Shown: positions 28,284-37,861 of the stretch, piece after piece
Position numbering within the stretch: position 1 is the first letter of the stretch
Layout: every line of letters starts with the position of its first letter
Origin: Pedobacter changchengzhani
GTDB taxonomy: Bacteria > Bacteroidota > Bacteroidia > Sphingobacteriales > Sphingobacteriaceae
Length of the DNA: 64,000 bases
Reading direction: 5' to 3'
Assembly (NCBI RefSeq): GCF_004354365.1
Contig: NZ_SJCY01000012.1
Span: 1-64,000, forward strand
The notes under the pieces: model-generated
Databases searched by the model: none
The model's input: only the letters and a program-made list of their open reading frames with translations
Told to the model about the DNA's origin: nothing
Made by a program: the position numbers and the translations under genes

Positions 28284-29141
28284 GACACAAAAATAAAAAT
28301 AAAAGATTAAAAAACCTTCATACTAATATAATTTTATGAGGTAGAAAGTTTTGTGTGAGATAGAAATATATTTTTAAAGTGGAGTTTGTATCCCGCTTAG
28401 GGTTTGCTTTATCATCCATCTTTAAAGTCATCTAATTTAAATTGTGCAGTGACAACAAAGACCACAGGCAGAATCAAAAACCAAAATTTATCGGTTTCTT
28501 TTTTATCGGACACCGTTAATAAATTAATTTAAAACTCCTGATTTCAAGTCACAATGACGTCTACATTTGGCATACAGTCTATTTAGCAATGAGATTACCC
28601 AATTAGTCCAATACTAATTAAGTAGACAAAATAAGTGAATTATATCATTTAACTAAATGCTAATAGCTCAAGATTATCAGTTAAAGTTTATAAAGTTTAA
28701 AATCCTTCTCTATTTATGAAGAGACATATCTTAATCACCAATATCGCATACATTTTTAGCTAATGAGTTTTCTAATTACGTTTTATATTCTCACTTTCAA
28801 TATTGCTTAAAAAAGCTAATCTATTTTTATTTTTTCAGCGCAAAAGAAATTTTTTTCGCACAACTTAAAAGAGACTAAATTTAAATTATTACCTTGTAAA
28901 GGTTCGTATTTTTCAACGTGTTAGCGATGACGAAATTAGTGATGAATGAGGTACAGAATTCACATTAAAATTGATAAAATAATATCAATAGTTGGAAAAA
29001 ATTCGCAGAAAAATTTCCATTTATTAACGATGTTGATAATTTTTAACTGAACTAGATATTGTAAGTAAAACCAAATGCTAAGGAATTCTAACCATATTTT
29101 ACTCTTCTAAATTTTAAATCCCCTAACATTCCCAACTAAAA
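28284..29141. other. Long AT-rich intergenic region without visible gene
   Basis: 858 bp without a credible reading frame on either strand, RNA gene or repeat that I can support. It separates two divergent genes and presumably holds the promoters of both. Confidence 0.6.
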
Positions 29142-30176
29142 ATGTTTAACAGAAGAAAATTTATAAAAGCTACCGCATTATCTACAGCATTAATTGCAAT
29201 TGATAAAACAAGTATCGCTCGCGAAGCATCATTCATAACTAATACCACCGTTAATAAACCAATCGTAATTTCTACTTGGGATTTTGGCGTGGCAGCTAAC
29301 GCGGATGCTTGGAAAGTGCTCATTAAAAACGGCAACGCTTTAGATGCTGTTGAACAGGGTGTTCGGGTACCAGAAGCTGATGAAAAAAATCAATCCATTG
29401 GTTATGGCGGTTTACCAGATCGTGATGGCAAAGTTACTCTCGACGCCTGCATAATGGACGAAAACGGAAATATTGGTGCTGTGTTGGCATTAGAACATAT
29501 TATGCATCCAATTTCTGTCGCGCGCAAAGTGATGGAACTCACACCTCACGTCATGTTAGCGGGCGATGGTGCTTTGCAATTTGCTTTAGAACAAGGATTT
29601 AAGAAAGAAAATCTTTTAACTCCCGCCAGTGAAAAAGCATGGAAAGAATGGCTAAAGACTGCCAAATATGAGCCTGTAATGAATATTGAAAATCAGCTTT
29701 ATGATAAAGTTGCACCCCAAAAACTGCCCGGCAATCAATATAACCACGATACAATTGGCATGATTGCCATGGATGCAAAAGGAAACCTTTCTGGCGCATG
29801 TACAACTAGTGGCATGGCTTACAAACTCCATGGTCGTGTTGGCGATAGTCCGATTATTGGTGCTGGTTTATTTATAGATAACGAGGTTGGTGGCGCAACT
29901 TCAACTGGTGTTGGCGAAGAAGTGGTAAGAACAGTGGGATCATTTTTAGTTGTAGAATTAATGCGACAGGGTTTTTCACCAGAAAATGCGTGTAAGGAAG
30001 CAGTGATGCGCATCATCAAAAAGAAGCCAGAAACAGCTAAAAATATTCAAGTTGGTTTTTTGGCGATGAATAAAAAAGGAGAATATGGCGCTTATGCCAT
30101 TCAACAAGGTTTCAGCTATGCAGTCTGCGATAGTAAGCAGCAAGATTTGGTAATTAAAGGAAAAAGTTACTATTAG
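29142..30176 (+). CDS. N4-(beta-N-acetylglucosaminyl)-L-asparaginase family (Ntn hydrolase)
   Basis: A 344-residue glycosylasparaginase/isoaspartyl peptidase family protein. It has a twin-arginine signal (NRRKFIKATALS, residues 3-14). The alpha/beta precursor cleaves itself before T204 in HDTIGMIAMD, and that Thr becomes the catalytic nucleophile. SGMAYKLHGRVGDSPIIGAG and GVGEEVVRT are typical of the GlcNAc-Asn-cleaving branch. It would cut the bond between GlcNAc and asparagine in N-glycan remnants, in the periplasm. It opens a plus-strand unit with cutC and a GH92 mannosidase, which supports a role in glycoprotein glycan use. Confidence 0.88.
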   Translation: MFNRRKFIKATALSTALIAIDKTSIAREASFITNTTVNKPIVISTWDFGVAANADAWKVLIKNGNALDAVEQGVRVPEADEKNQSIGYGGLPDRDGKVTLDACIMDENGNIGAVLALEHIMHPISVARKVMELTPHVMLAGDGALQFALEQGFKKENLLTPASEKAWKEWLKTAKYEPVMNIENQLYDKVAPQKLPGNQYNHDTIGMIAMDAKGNLSGACTTSGMAYKLHGRVGDSPIIGAGLFIDNEVGGATSTGVGEEVVRTVGSFLVVELMRQGFSPENACKEAVMRIIKKKPETAKNIQVGFLAMNKKGEYGAYAIQQGFSYAVCDSKQQDLVIKGKSYY

Positions 30177-30237
30177 CCGCCTAAATCCCCTAAAGGGGAA
30201 CAGCAAAACGCAAATATCAACCTTCAAAACATACTAT

Positions 30238-31032
30238 ATGAACGAAAGAAAGGTAAAGCCAACTTTAGAAATTATGGGGTTAGAAATTTGTGCAAACTCC
30301 TACTCATCCGCAATTGCGGCGCAAAACGGTGGTGCAATTAGGGTAGAACTTTGCGAGAACATGGCCGATGGTGGAACTACACCAAGTTATGCTCAAATTA
30401 AACGCGCTGTTGAAAATTTGAAGATTGAAGTTTGGCCAATCATTCGTCCGCGAGGCGGAGATTTTTTATACAACAATGATGAATTCGAAATTATGAAGGA
30501 AGACATCAAAATATGTAAAATTTTAAAGTGCGGGGGTATAGTTTTTGGGATTTTGACATCGGATGGAGAAATTGACAAAGAACGATGTGCGGAATTAATC
30601 GAATTGGCTAAACCTATGCCCGTGGCATTTCATCGGGCGTTTGATATGAGCAATGATTTACCAAAAGCTTTAGAAACTCTAATTGAATTGGGATTTGTGA
30701 GAGTGCTCAGTTCTGGCGGAGCCGAAAATGCACACAAAGGAATTAAAGTTTTGAACAGGTTAGTAAATCAAGCTGACGGTAGAATACAAATTATGCCCGG
30801 AGCAGGAATTAATCCTCAAAATATTTTAGAAATCGCAACAAAAACTGGCGCCTTTGTTTTTCACTCTTCCGCACGAGTAAAAGTGTTGAGCAAAATGAAA
30901 TTCAAAAATTCAACAACAAAAATGGCTACCAGCAATAACGAGATAGAAAATGCCAACGATGAGTATCAATACGAACAAACGTCAGAGGATTTAGTAAAAA
31001 AAATGGCACAACAAATTTCATTAAAAAACTAG
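30238..31032 (+). CDS. cutC: CutC family protein
   Basis: A 264-residue TIM-barrel protein of the CutC family: LEICANSYSSAIAAQNGGAI, RVELCENMADGGTTPSYAQI, RPRGGDFLYNNDE, FHRAFDM and LSSGGAENA are its conserved pieces. CutC was named for copper homeostasis in E. coli, but its biochemical role is not firmly known. Here it lies between a glycosylasparaginase (61 bp upstream) and a GH92 mannosidase (32 bp downstream), and no copper genes are in sight. This context suggests a sugar- or glycan-related role, as inference. The C-terminal 40 residues are polar and poorly conserved. Confidence 0.92.
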   Translation: MNERKVKPTLEIMGLEICANSYSSAIAAQNGGAIRVELCENMADGGTTPSYAQIKRAVENLKIEVWPIIRPRGGDFLYNNDEFEIMKEDIKICKILKCGGIVFGILTSDGEIDKERCAELIELAKPMPVAFHRAFDMSNDLPKALETLIELGFVRVLSSGGAENAHKGIKVLNRLVNQADGRIQIMPGAGINPQNILEIATKTGAFVFHSSARVKVLSKMKFKNSTTKMATSNNEIENANDEYQYEQTSEDLVKKMAQQISLKN

Positions 31033-31064
31033 CTTTCAACTTCTTTTAACCTATTAAAATTAAT

Positions 31065-33995
31065 TTGATGAGGATTAATAAAATTATTATCACCTTACTC
31101 CTTTTTGTAAACGTTTCGTCTGCACAATCTAAAAAAGACTACACCGCATACGTAAATCCTTTTATAGGTACAGGCGGTCATGGGCACACTTACCCTGGCC
31201 CAGCTTTGCCTTTTGGAATGATCCAACCCGGGCCAGATACACGTTTAGATGGATGGGACGGCTGTTCGGGTTATCATTATACCGACAGTATCATTTACGG
31301 ATTTTCTCAAACACACCTAAGCGGAACCGGTATTGAAGATTACTGCGATTTTCTATTCATGCCTACAACAGGTAAACCCCAATTTATAAACAAAGAATAC
31401 GCCTCGCCTTTCCAAAAGAAAAACGAAAAAGCTAGTCCGGGTTATTACCGTACTTTTTTAGATAAATATAAAGTTAATGCAGAAATTACCACAACTAAAC
31501 GTGCTGGTTTATACAGGTTTACTTTTCCAAAAACGAACCAAGCAAATATCATTATCGATTTAAAACACCGTGATAAAGTTTTAGAAAGTTGGGTAGAAAT
31601 TGTAAACGACAGAGAAATTAAAGGTTATCGTAAATCTAGCGCTTGGGCAAAAGGACAAGAATTGTATTTCCATGTTCGTTACAATAAGCCCTTTAAAAGT
31701 TATGGTATTGCGGTGGATGATGTTTTGCAAACTGGAATAAAAAAAGCCAAAGGAAAAAACATCAAATTATACATTCAATTCGAAACGACCGAGCAAGAAA
31801 GCATTTTAGCACAAGTTGCCATTTCTGCGGTAGATGATTTAGGGGCCTTAAAAAACTTGAACAGTGAAAGAGATGGCTTTAACTTCGCTAAAACTTTATC
31901 GAAAGCAAAATTAGCGTGGAATAACGAACTGGCAAAAATTGATGCAGAAAGTACCAATAAAAAACAGCTAACTACTTTTTACACTGCGCTTTACCACAGC
32001 TTACTCAATCCAAATTTATATATGGATGTTGATGGTAAATATCGCGGGTTAGACAATAAAATTCACACTGCAAAAGACTTTGAATACTACACGGTTTTCT
32101 CGCTTTGGGATACCTACAGAACAGAAAACCCACTGCTAGCGCTAATTGATAAAAAAAGAACACTCGACTTTATTAAGACCTTTTTAGCCATGCACCAGCA
32201 AGGTGGATTATTACCAATTTGGCCTTTAGCAAATGAAGAAACTTTTTGTATGATTGGCAATCATGCGATACCAGTAATTACCGATGCATACGCCAAAGGA
32301 ATTAGAGGTTTTGATACAAAACTGGCTTTAGAAGCAATGAAACATGCCGTGAATAGAAAGCAATTTGGAATTTCTGATTATGCTAAAAATGGTGCGGTAA
32401 TGGCAGATATGGATCATGACAGCGCATCTAAAACGGTAGAATATGCTTACGACGATTGGTGCATTGCGCAGTTCGCAAAAATGATTGGCGCAACAGAAGA
32501 TTATCAAACTTACATTACAAGGGCTCAAAACTGGAAAAATGTTTATGACCCAACAACACAACACATTCGCGCCAGAAATAATGGCGGATGGTGGAAACCT
32601 TTCGATGCAACAGAAGTAAATAATAATTATACGGAAGGAAATTCTTGGCATTATTCTTTTAGCACCCAACAGGATGTAAATGCACATATTGATTTAATGG
32701 GTGGCGATAAAATATATCAATCCAAACTAGATGAATTGTTTACTACAAAACTTGGTTTAACAGGTCGCGATCAAAGTGATATTACAGGTTTAATTGGCCA
32801 ATATGCACACGGAAATGAACCCAGTCATCATATCGCCTATCTATTTAATTTTACCTCGCATCCAGAGAAAACGCAGTTTTACATCAATAAAATAATGAAT
32901 GAGCAATATCATGATCAACCTGATGGATTATCTGGAAATGAAGATTGCGGACAAATGAGTGCGTGGTTGGTAATGAGTGCAATGGGAATTTATCCCGTTT
33001 CGCCAGGTAATAACATGTACAATATCGGTACGCCTTGGTTTAAGAAAATGACTGTTAATTTAGAAAACGGTAAAAAAATAGTGATTAATGCGCCTGCTAA
33101 AAATCAATCAAATTACTACATACAAGGCATTAAATTGAATGGAAAGCAGTATCAAAAGCTTTTTATCAATTATGAAGATTTGGCAAATGGTGGTAATTTA
33201 AACTTTACTTTATCGGCTACGCCGGATTTAAAATACTTAAATAGTTTACAAAAACCGGTAATGAAAATTACGGAAAGCCTGATTGTTCCCAATCCGATTA
33301 TAGATGGACCGCAAGAAACATTTAAGGATAAAGCCATGGTAAATATCACATCTGCCCTACCAGAAACCGAGATCTATTACACTTTAGATGGGACTGAACC
33401 AAATGAAAAATCTAAAAAATATGCTGGAGAATTTGAAATTAATAATGGTTTGACAATTAAAGCAATTGCTTACAAAAGCGGTTTTAAAACAAGTTATGTT
33501 AGCACTGCGATTTATCAGAAAATTACTAATAATTACACCATAACAATCAATAGCGACATTAATAAAAGTTTTACTGGAGGAGGAAATGATGCTTTAATTG
33601 ATGGTGTGAGAGGTGCGATGAACTGGAGAGTGGGTAACCGTTGGCAAGGCGTTTGGGGTAAAGATTTTGAAGCTGTACTAGATTTAGGGAAATTACAAAA
33701 AGTAAATGCTGTGAGTATCGGCGCTTTACAAGATACGCAGGCTTGGATCATTTTTCCGCCAGAAACTGAGTTTTATACCGCTGGTGATGACATGAATTTT
33801 AAATTAGTTGCCACAGTGAAGTCGCCAACAGAGGCAAATGATTACACCATTCAAATTAAGGAGTTAGGCACTAAAATAAATGGTGATTGCAGGTATATTA
33901 AGATTATCGCTAAAAACTATGGCGTACTACCTGCTTGGCATGAAGGTGCTGGAGGTTTAGCGCACACTTTCTTTGATGAAATTACGGTGAAATAG
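31065..33995 (+). CDS. GH92 family alpha-mannosidase with C-terminal accessory domains
   Basis: A 976-residue exported glycosidase. It has a signal peptide (1-20, ending VSSAQ), then the two-part GH92 catalytic domain with VNPFIGTGGHGHTYPGPALP near the start, GNEPSHHIAYLFNF, and the GNEDCGQMSAWLVMSAMGIY motif carrying the acidic catalytic residues. GH92 enzymes are calcium-dependent exo-alpha-mannosidases that invert the anomeric configuration and trim high-mannose N-glycans. After the catalytic part comes a CHB_HEX_C-like domain (about 755-815, YYTLDGTEPNEKSKKYAGEF) and a discoidin/F5-8C-like end (about 830-976). At 976 aa it is longer than many GH92 enzymes (700-770 aa) because of these additions. 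Confidence 0.93.
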   Translation: MMRINKIIITLLLFVNVSSAQSKKDYTAYVNPFIGTGGHGHTYPGPALPFGMIQPGPDTRLDGWDGCSGYHYTDSIIYGFSQTHLSGTGIEDYCDFLFMPTTGKPQFINKEYASPFQKKNEKASPGYYRTFLDKYKVNAEITTTKRAGLYRFTFPKTNQANIIIDLKHRDKVLESWVEIVNDREIKGYRKSSAWAKGQELYFHVRYNKPFKSYGIAVDDVLQTGIKKAKGKNIKLYIQFETTEQESILAQVAISAVDDLGALKNLNSERDGFNFAKTLSKAKLAWNNELAKIDAESTNKKQLTTFYTALYHSLLNPNLYMDVDGKYRGLDNKIHTAKDFEYYTVFSLWDTYRTENPLLALIDKKRTLDFIKTFLAMHQQGGLLPIWPLANEETFCMIGNHAIPVITDAYAKGIRGFDTKLALEAMKHAVNRKQFGISDYAKNGAVMADMDHDSASKTVEYAYDDWCIAQFAKMIGATEDYQTYITRAQNWKNVYDPTTQHIRARNNGGWWKPFDATEVNNNYTEGNSWHYSFSTQQDVNAHIDLMGGDKIYQSKLDELFTTKLGLTGRDQSDITGLIGQYAHGNEPSHHIAYLFNFTSHPEKTQFYINKIMNEQYHDQPDGLSGNEDCGQMSAWLVMSAMGIYPVSPGNNMYNIGTPWFKKMTVNLENGKKIVINAPAKNQSNYYIQGIKLNGKQYQKLFINYEDLANGGNLNFTLSATPDLKYLNSLQKPVMKITESLIVPNPIIDGPQETFKDKAMVNITSALPETEIYYTLDGTEPNEKSKKYAGEFEINNGLTIKAIAYKSGFKTSYVSTAIYQKITNNYTITINSDINKSFTGGGNDALIDGVRGAMNWRVGNRWQGVWGKDFEAVLDLGKLQKVNAVSIGALQDTQAWIIFPPETEFYTAGDDMNFKLVATVKSPTEANDYTIQIKELGTKINGDCRYIKIIAKNYGVLPAWHEGAGGLAHTFFDEITVK

Positions 33996-34492
33996 ATCGC
34001 TCTTCATTGCGTGCGTGGCGAAGCAATGTTGCTCGTTAAATAGATTGCTGTGTCAAAAGTACATCAAGATTAGCGACTGTCTCAAAAAGACAATCTCTTT
34101 TTTTAAAAGAAATTTTGGCTTAAATCAGAATCAGCTCGTTTATATTCGAGAGGCAAATTTTACAGAATAATTAAATCTGGCCTTTAGTTATTATTTTTAG
34201 CTAATGGTTGGTGTTATTAATTTTCGGCGGGGCACGACACCAGCCGAGAGATAAATTCTTCCGACAAGGCAACAATTGTTAAGCCAACACTTCTAAATTT
34301 GTTTGAATTTTTGAGGAAATTCCAAACTGTGATGATCGACATGTATTTGATAGATTACTAGGGCAGACCAATTCATAAACTTACAAACATATTTCCGTCG
34401 AATTGACCTTTTCAAATAATTGTTTGGTAAAAATACCCATTTTACGGTATTTCACCATTAGCTATTTTGCGATAGATTTGAAGAAAAAAATT
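33996..34492. other. Intergenic region with a degenerate copy of the 9.3-kb repeat
   Basis: About 34002-34050 reads CTTCATTGCG...GGCGAAGCAAT, then TAGATTGCTGTG, a decayed copy of the dyad at 9269-9350. The rest, to the lipoprotein start, shows no gene. An open frame reaches 34403 in the lipoprotein frame, but this stretch is not protein-like. Confidence 0.45.
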
Positions 34493-35746
34493 ATGAAACT
34501 TAAACATGCGCTCGTATTTATAATAGTAACGTTTCTATTTTCGTGCAAAAAAGAAAAAATAACGACTGCGGAGAAGGTTAAATTAGCAGAGGTACCTAAT
34601 TTTAATCCCAATAAAGGCTTTAAATATTTAACTAGTTATGCAGAAAATAACGGTGGTGGCATATCATTTATGTCGAGCATCGATATCTCGTACACCACAG
34701 ATAATCAATTACATTGGCTATTCTCTCGGAACAATCCGTACGGTAAAGGCGCAATACTGTATCGTAAAAATTTGGATGCAGCTACAGGTGAACCAATTGG
34801 AGATGGGGATTTGACCTCTGTTGGTGGAAGTATAAAATACAATGGCTACGACCGAGGGCTTGAAGATAAGTTTGGTTTTGTACCCTACACAAATAAAATT
34901 TACCGTGCATATAGAAGTGGTGATGCCAAGTTTGGCGTTGAGGGTGATGTTAAGGCTGCCGAATATGGTGGCTACGATGGGACGGCGATTAAAGCAACGT
35001 TTTATGCAAACGAAATTCCGACACTACATTACGCCGGAAACATAAAAACGAATATGCAAGACATCACAACGGCAATAGGTGCTTATGAGGTTCGCGAAAA
35101 TAAAGCTGTTGCAATTGCAGGGGTAAGCATGACTTTTTGGAGCTATGGGAAAGCTCATAACTTCCACAGGCTATTCCATGGCGGTATGAGTTTTCCAACG
35201 GACAAAAGTGGAGGCTCCAGCGCTTTTGGATTTACAGAGTCGAAGGCCTATTTATTTAAAAAGGTAGGCAGGGAAACCGTGCCTGTAGATTCAGTAGCCA
35301 TATCGGGCGTGCCACCTTTTTATGTAGGTAGCGTAGTGCCAGAGATTCCATACTTAGCAAAGACGTCAGAAGATTTGAAAACAACTGTACTATTTTGTTA
35401 TGAAGTTGATAATCATACCGCATTTAGCGGCAAATTTCTGTACTCTACTTTCATTATTAATAATACTACAAATAAGATTACGCTTGGTGTTAAACAGTTT
35501 GCTATGTTACCTAATTTGATGGATTTTGACCTAAAAGGTAATATTTTTTATACCGCTACAGGAAGCAGTGGCACTGCAAAAATTATGAAAGTGTCTGGGG
35601 TGAGTGAAGAGATTTATGCTGAAGGTTTTTTTAATGCCCAAATGGATGTTAGAAGTATTCAGGTGGTAAGCGAAAAAATTTACATCACTTCAATTAATTT
35701 TACGGATAAAATGGTGTCTAAAATCGCTTTGTTCGTATCAAATTAG
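34493..35746 (+). CDS. Hypothetical lipoprotein
   Basis: A 417-residue lipoprotein: signal peptide MKLKHALVFIIVTFLF followed by the lipobox cysteine at residue 18 (FSCKKEK). The mature part is beta-rich with many Gly, Tyr and Asn residues (GKGAILYRKNLDAATGEPIG), reminiscent of beta-propeller or carbohydrate-binding proteins, but I do not recognise a family. The start is set at 34493 because only this one gives a normal signal peptide. It lies after the GH92 gene and may be a surface glycan-binding protein; that is a guess from context. Confidence 0.75.
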   Translation: MKLKHALVFIIVTFLFSCKKEKITTAEKVKLAEVPNFNPNKGFKYLTSYAENNGGGISFMSSIDISYTTDNQLHWLFSRNNPYGKGAILYRKNLDAATGEPIGDGDLTSVGGSIKYNGYDRGLEDKFGFVPYTNKIYRAYRSGDAKFGVEGDVKAAEYGGYDGTAIKATFYANEIPTLHYAGNIKTNMQDITTAIGAYEVRENKAVAIAGVSMTFWSYGKAHNFHRLFHGGMSFPTDKSGGSSAFGFTESKAYLFKKVGRETVPVDSVAISGVPPFYVGSVVPEIPYLAKTSEDLKTTVLFCYEVDNHTAFSGKFLYSTFIINNTTNKITLGVKQFAMLPNLMDFDLKGNIFYTATGSSGTAKIMKVSGVSEEIYAEGFFNAQMDVRSIQVVSEKIYITSINFTDKMVSKIALFVSN

Positions 35747-35879
35747 CGATTGCAAGCGCGAACCAAATTACTTAAATCCATAATTTGAAAAGCTATTAGC
35801 AGTTTATAACTTACTTTTTTTTATTGGCGAAATTGAGTAGTATGACTTATCGACTGTATCCTTAAACACTCGACAATTT

Positions 35880-35924
35880 AAACATTAAATGGAAATGTTA
35901 TTGACACGTTTCCATTTAATGTTT
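35880..35924 (-). terminator. Perfect 16-bp dyad after tRNA-Ala, probable terminator
   Basis: Arms AAACATTAAATGGAAA (35880-35895) and TTTCCATTTAATGTTT (35909-35924), 13-nt loop, lie 10 bp past the 3' end of the tRNA on the minus strand. No long T-run follows, but the stem is unusually long. Confidence 0.6.
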
Positions 35925-35933
35925 AATAATTAT

Positions 35934-36010
35934 TGGTGGAGAATATCGGATTCGAACCGATCACCTCTTCACTGCCAGCGAAGCGCTCTAGCCAAATGAG
36001 CTAATCCCCC
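35934..36010 (-). tRNA. tRNA-Ala (anticodon GGC)
   Basis: On the minus strand a full cloverleaf can be folded: acceptor GGGGGAT/ATTCTCC with two G-U pairs, D-arm GCTC/GAGC, anticodon stem CTTCG/TGAAG with loop CTGGCAG and anticodon GGC, T-arm ATCGG-TTCGAAT-CCGAT, then discriminator A and an encoded CCA. It reads the alanine codon GCC. Confidence 0.95.
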
Positions 36011-36253
36011 AATTTTACAATAATCAATATTTAAAAATTCAATTATCAATCTGTAATAGTTCTTTTCAACAATACTAAAAGCAGAACTTATTAACGAAGC
36101 GATTGTCTTCCGCAAAAGTAACTAAATTTAAACAATGTCGAAATTAAAATCAACATAAATTTGATCGAAAATCTTTATTCGATTTTATACCAGAATAAAG
36201 TTCATTTTTTTAATTTTGAGTAATATAAAACGATTCCCAAAAATTTACAACGA

Positions 36254-36880
36254 ATGAATGTATCAGATGTATTTAAAAATAACGAGAAATGGATTGAAAA
36301 TAAGCTTTCTATTGATAAAGATTATTTTACCGATTTAGCCAAAGGTCAAAATCCTGAGTTTTTATACATTGGTTGTTCTGATAGTAGGGTTACCGCAGAA
36401 GATTTAATGGGAATACAGCCGGGACAAGCATTTATTCACCGCAATATTGCGAATTTGGTTAACAATGTAGATTTGAGTGTGATGACCGTTTTGAACTATG
36501 CCGTACGCCACTTAAGTGTAAATCACATCGTAGTTTGTGGCCACTACAATTGCGGGGGTGTTAAGGCCGCAATGCAACCTGCAGATCTTGGCATACTAAA
36601 CCCGTGGTTGAGAAATATTCGCGATGTATATAGAATACACAAAGACGAATTGAACGCAATTGACAATGAAGGCAAACGTTATGACAGATTAGTTGAACTA
36701 AATGTACAAGAACAATGTATTAACTTACTCAAAACCGCAGCGGTTCAACAGGCTATTTCCGAACGCGGTTTAACCGTTCATGGTTGGGTTTTTGATATGC
36801 ACACGGGTAAGTTAATTGATTTAAAAATTGACTTCGATAAAATTTTGAAAGATATTAAGGAGATTTATAACCTTTACTAA
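36254..36880 (+). CDS. can: Beta-class carbonic anhydrase
   Basis: A 208-residue zinc enzyme that interconverts CO2 and bicarbonate in the cytoplasm. The zinc ligands C41, H97 and C100 lie in CSDSRV and CGHYNCGGV, with the D43-R45 pair that controls the active site; HRNIANLV is also conserved. Length and motif order are standard for the beta class. The gap 36011-36253 before it holds no other feature. Confidence 0.96.
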   Translation: MNVSDVFKNNEKWIENKLSIDKDYFTDLAKGQNPEFLYIGCSDSRVTAEDLMGIQPGQAFIHRNIANLVNNVDLSVMTVLNYAVRHLSVNHIVVCGHYNCGGVKAAMQPADLGILNPWLRNIRDVYRIHKDELNAIDNEGKRYDRLVELNVQEQCINLLKTAAVQQAISERGLTVHGWVFDMHTGKLIDLKIDFDKILKDIKEIYNLY

Positions 36881-37004
36881 TACAGAGTTCAGAAGCCCAA
36901 GAATAAAACGTATAGTGAGTTCTAACTGTCCTAATTTCGAGATTTAAGGTTCAAATAGTTTAATCCAAACTTCGGACTTCCGACAGCTGACTTCAGACTT
37001 AAAA

Positions 37005-37769
37005 CTATCTTCCCATCCAACCGCCATCAACGGTTAAAATTGTTCCATGCACATAATCGCTTGCTGCCGATGCTAAGAACAATGTTGGACCTTTAAAATC
37101 ATCGGGGGTTCCCCATCTTCCAGCAGGAATACGAGCTAAAATTGAGGAACTTCTTTCCTGATCTTCTCTTAACGCCGAAGTATTATCAGTAGCAATATAG
37201 CCGGGAGCAATTGCATTTACGTTTACACCTTTACTCGCCCACTCATTTGCAAATGCCTTGGTTAACGATGCAATGGCACCTTTACTTGCCGCATAACCTG
37301 GCACGGTAATTCCACCTTGAAAAGACAATAAAGAGGCCGTAAAAATTACTTTACCCGATCCTCTGGCAATCATATCTCTCCCAATTTCTCTAGTTAAAAT
37401 AAAAGGTGCAGTTTGGTTTACTGCGATTACTTCATCCCAATATTCATCAGAATGCGTTGCAATTGGCTGGCGCAAAATTGTGCCCGCATTATTTACCAAA
37501 ATATCGATTACAGGGTGATTAGTTTTTACTTGTGCTACAAAAGCCAATGTAGATTCTCGATTACTAAAATCACATTGGTAAGCATAAAATTTTCTACCTA
37601 AGGCTAAAACTTCCTTTTCAATAGCGCTATTTTGAAGCTCTAAACTGGCTGAAACGCCAATAATATCTGCACCAGCCTCGGCAAGGGCAATTGCCATTCC
37701 CATCCCGATTCCTCGTTTACAGCCTGTAACTAAAGCAGTTTTACCTGCCAAATTAAACATATTTAACAT
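37005..37769 (-). CDS. kduD: 2-dehydro-3-deoxy-D-gluconate 5-dehydrogenase (SDR)
   Basis: A 254-residue short-chain dehydrogenase: the NAD-binding TGCKRGIGMGMA loop, NNAGTI, the catalytic Ser/Tyr/Lys region VPGYAASKGAI, and IAPGYIATDNTSALRED. This last stretch and the end HGTILTVDGGWMGR fit KduD, which reduces 2,5-diketo-3-deoxygluconate in pectin and glycosaminoglycan breakdown. The frame is open 12 codons further upstream, but the start at 37769 (MLNMFNLAGKTALVTG) gives the usual length. It follows kduI by 92 bp, as in many Bacteroidota. Confidence 0.88.
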   Translation of the reverse strand: MLNMFNLAGKTALVTGCKRGIGMGMAIALAEAGADIIGVSASLELQNSAIEKEVLALGRKFYAYQCDFSNRESTLAFVAQVKTNHPVIDILVNNAGTILRQPIATHSDEYWDEVIAVNQTAPFILTREIGRDMIARGSGKVIFTASLLSFQGGITVPGYAASKGAIASLTKAFANEWASKGVNVNAIAPGYIATDNTSALREDQERSSSILARIPAGRWGTPDDFKGPTLFLASAASDYVHGTILTVDGGWMGR

Positions 37770-37861
37770 TTTACTTGATTTAAATAACCGTGATTTTAAT
37801 CCCATTAAACATTTTCTCTAATATTATTTTCGAGAAAAAAACTCAATAAAAAATGAAAATT

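Noticed and set aside
34403..34492. 30-codon extension of the lipoprotein
   Set aside because: Would hide the lipoprotein signal peptide; ATG at 34493 gives a normal one.
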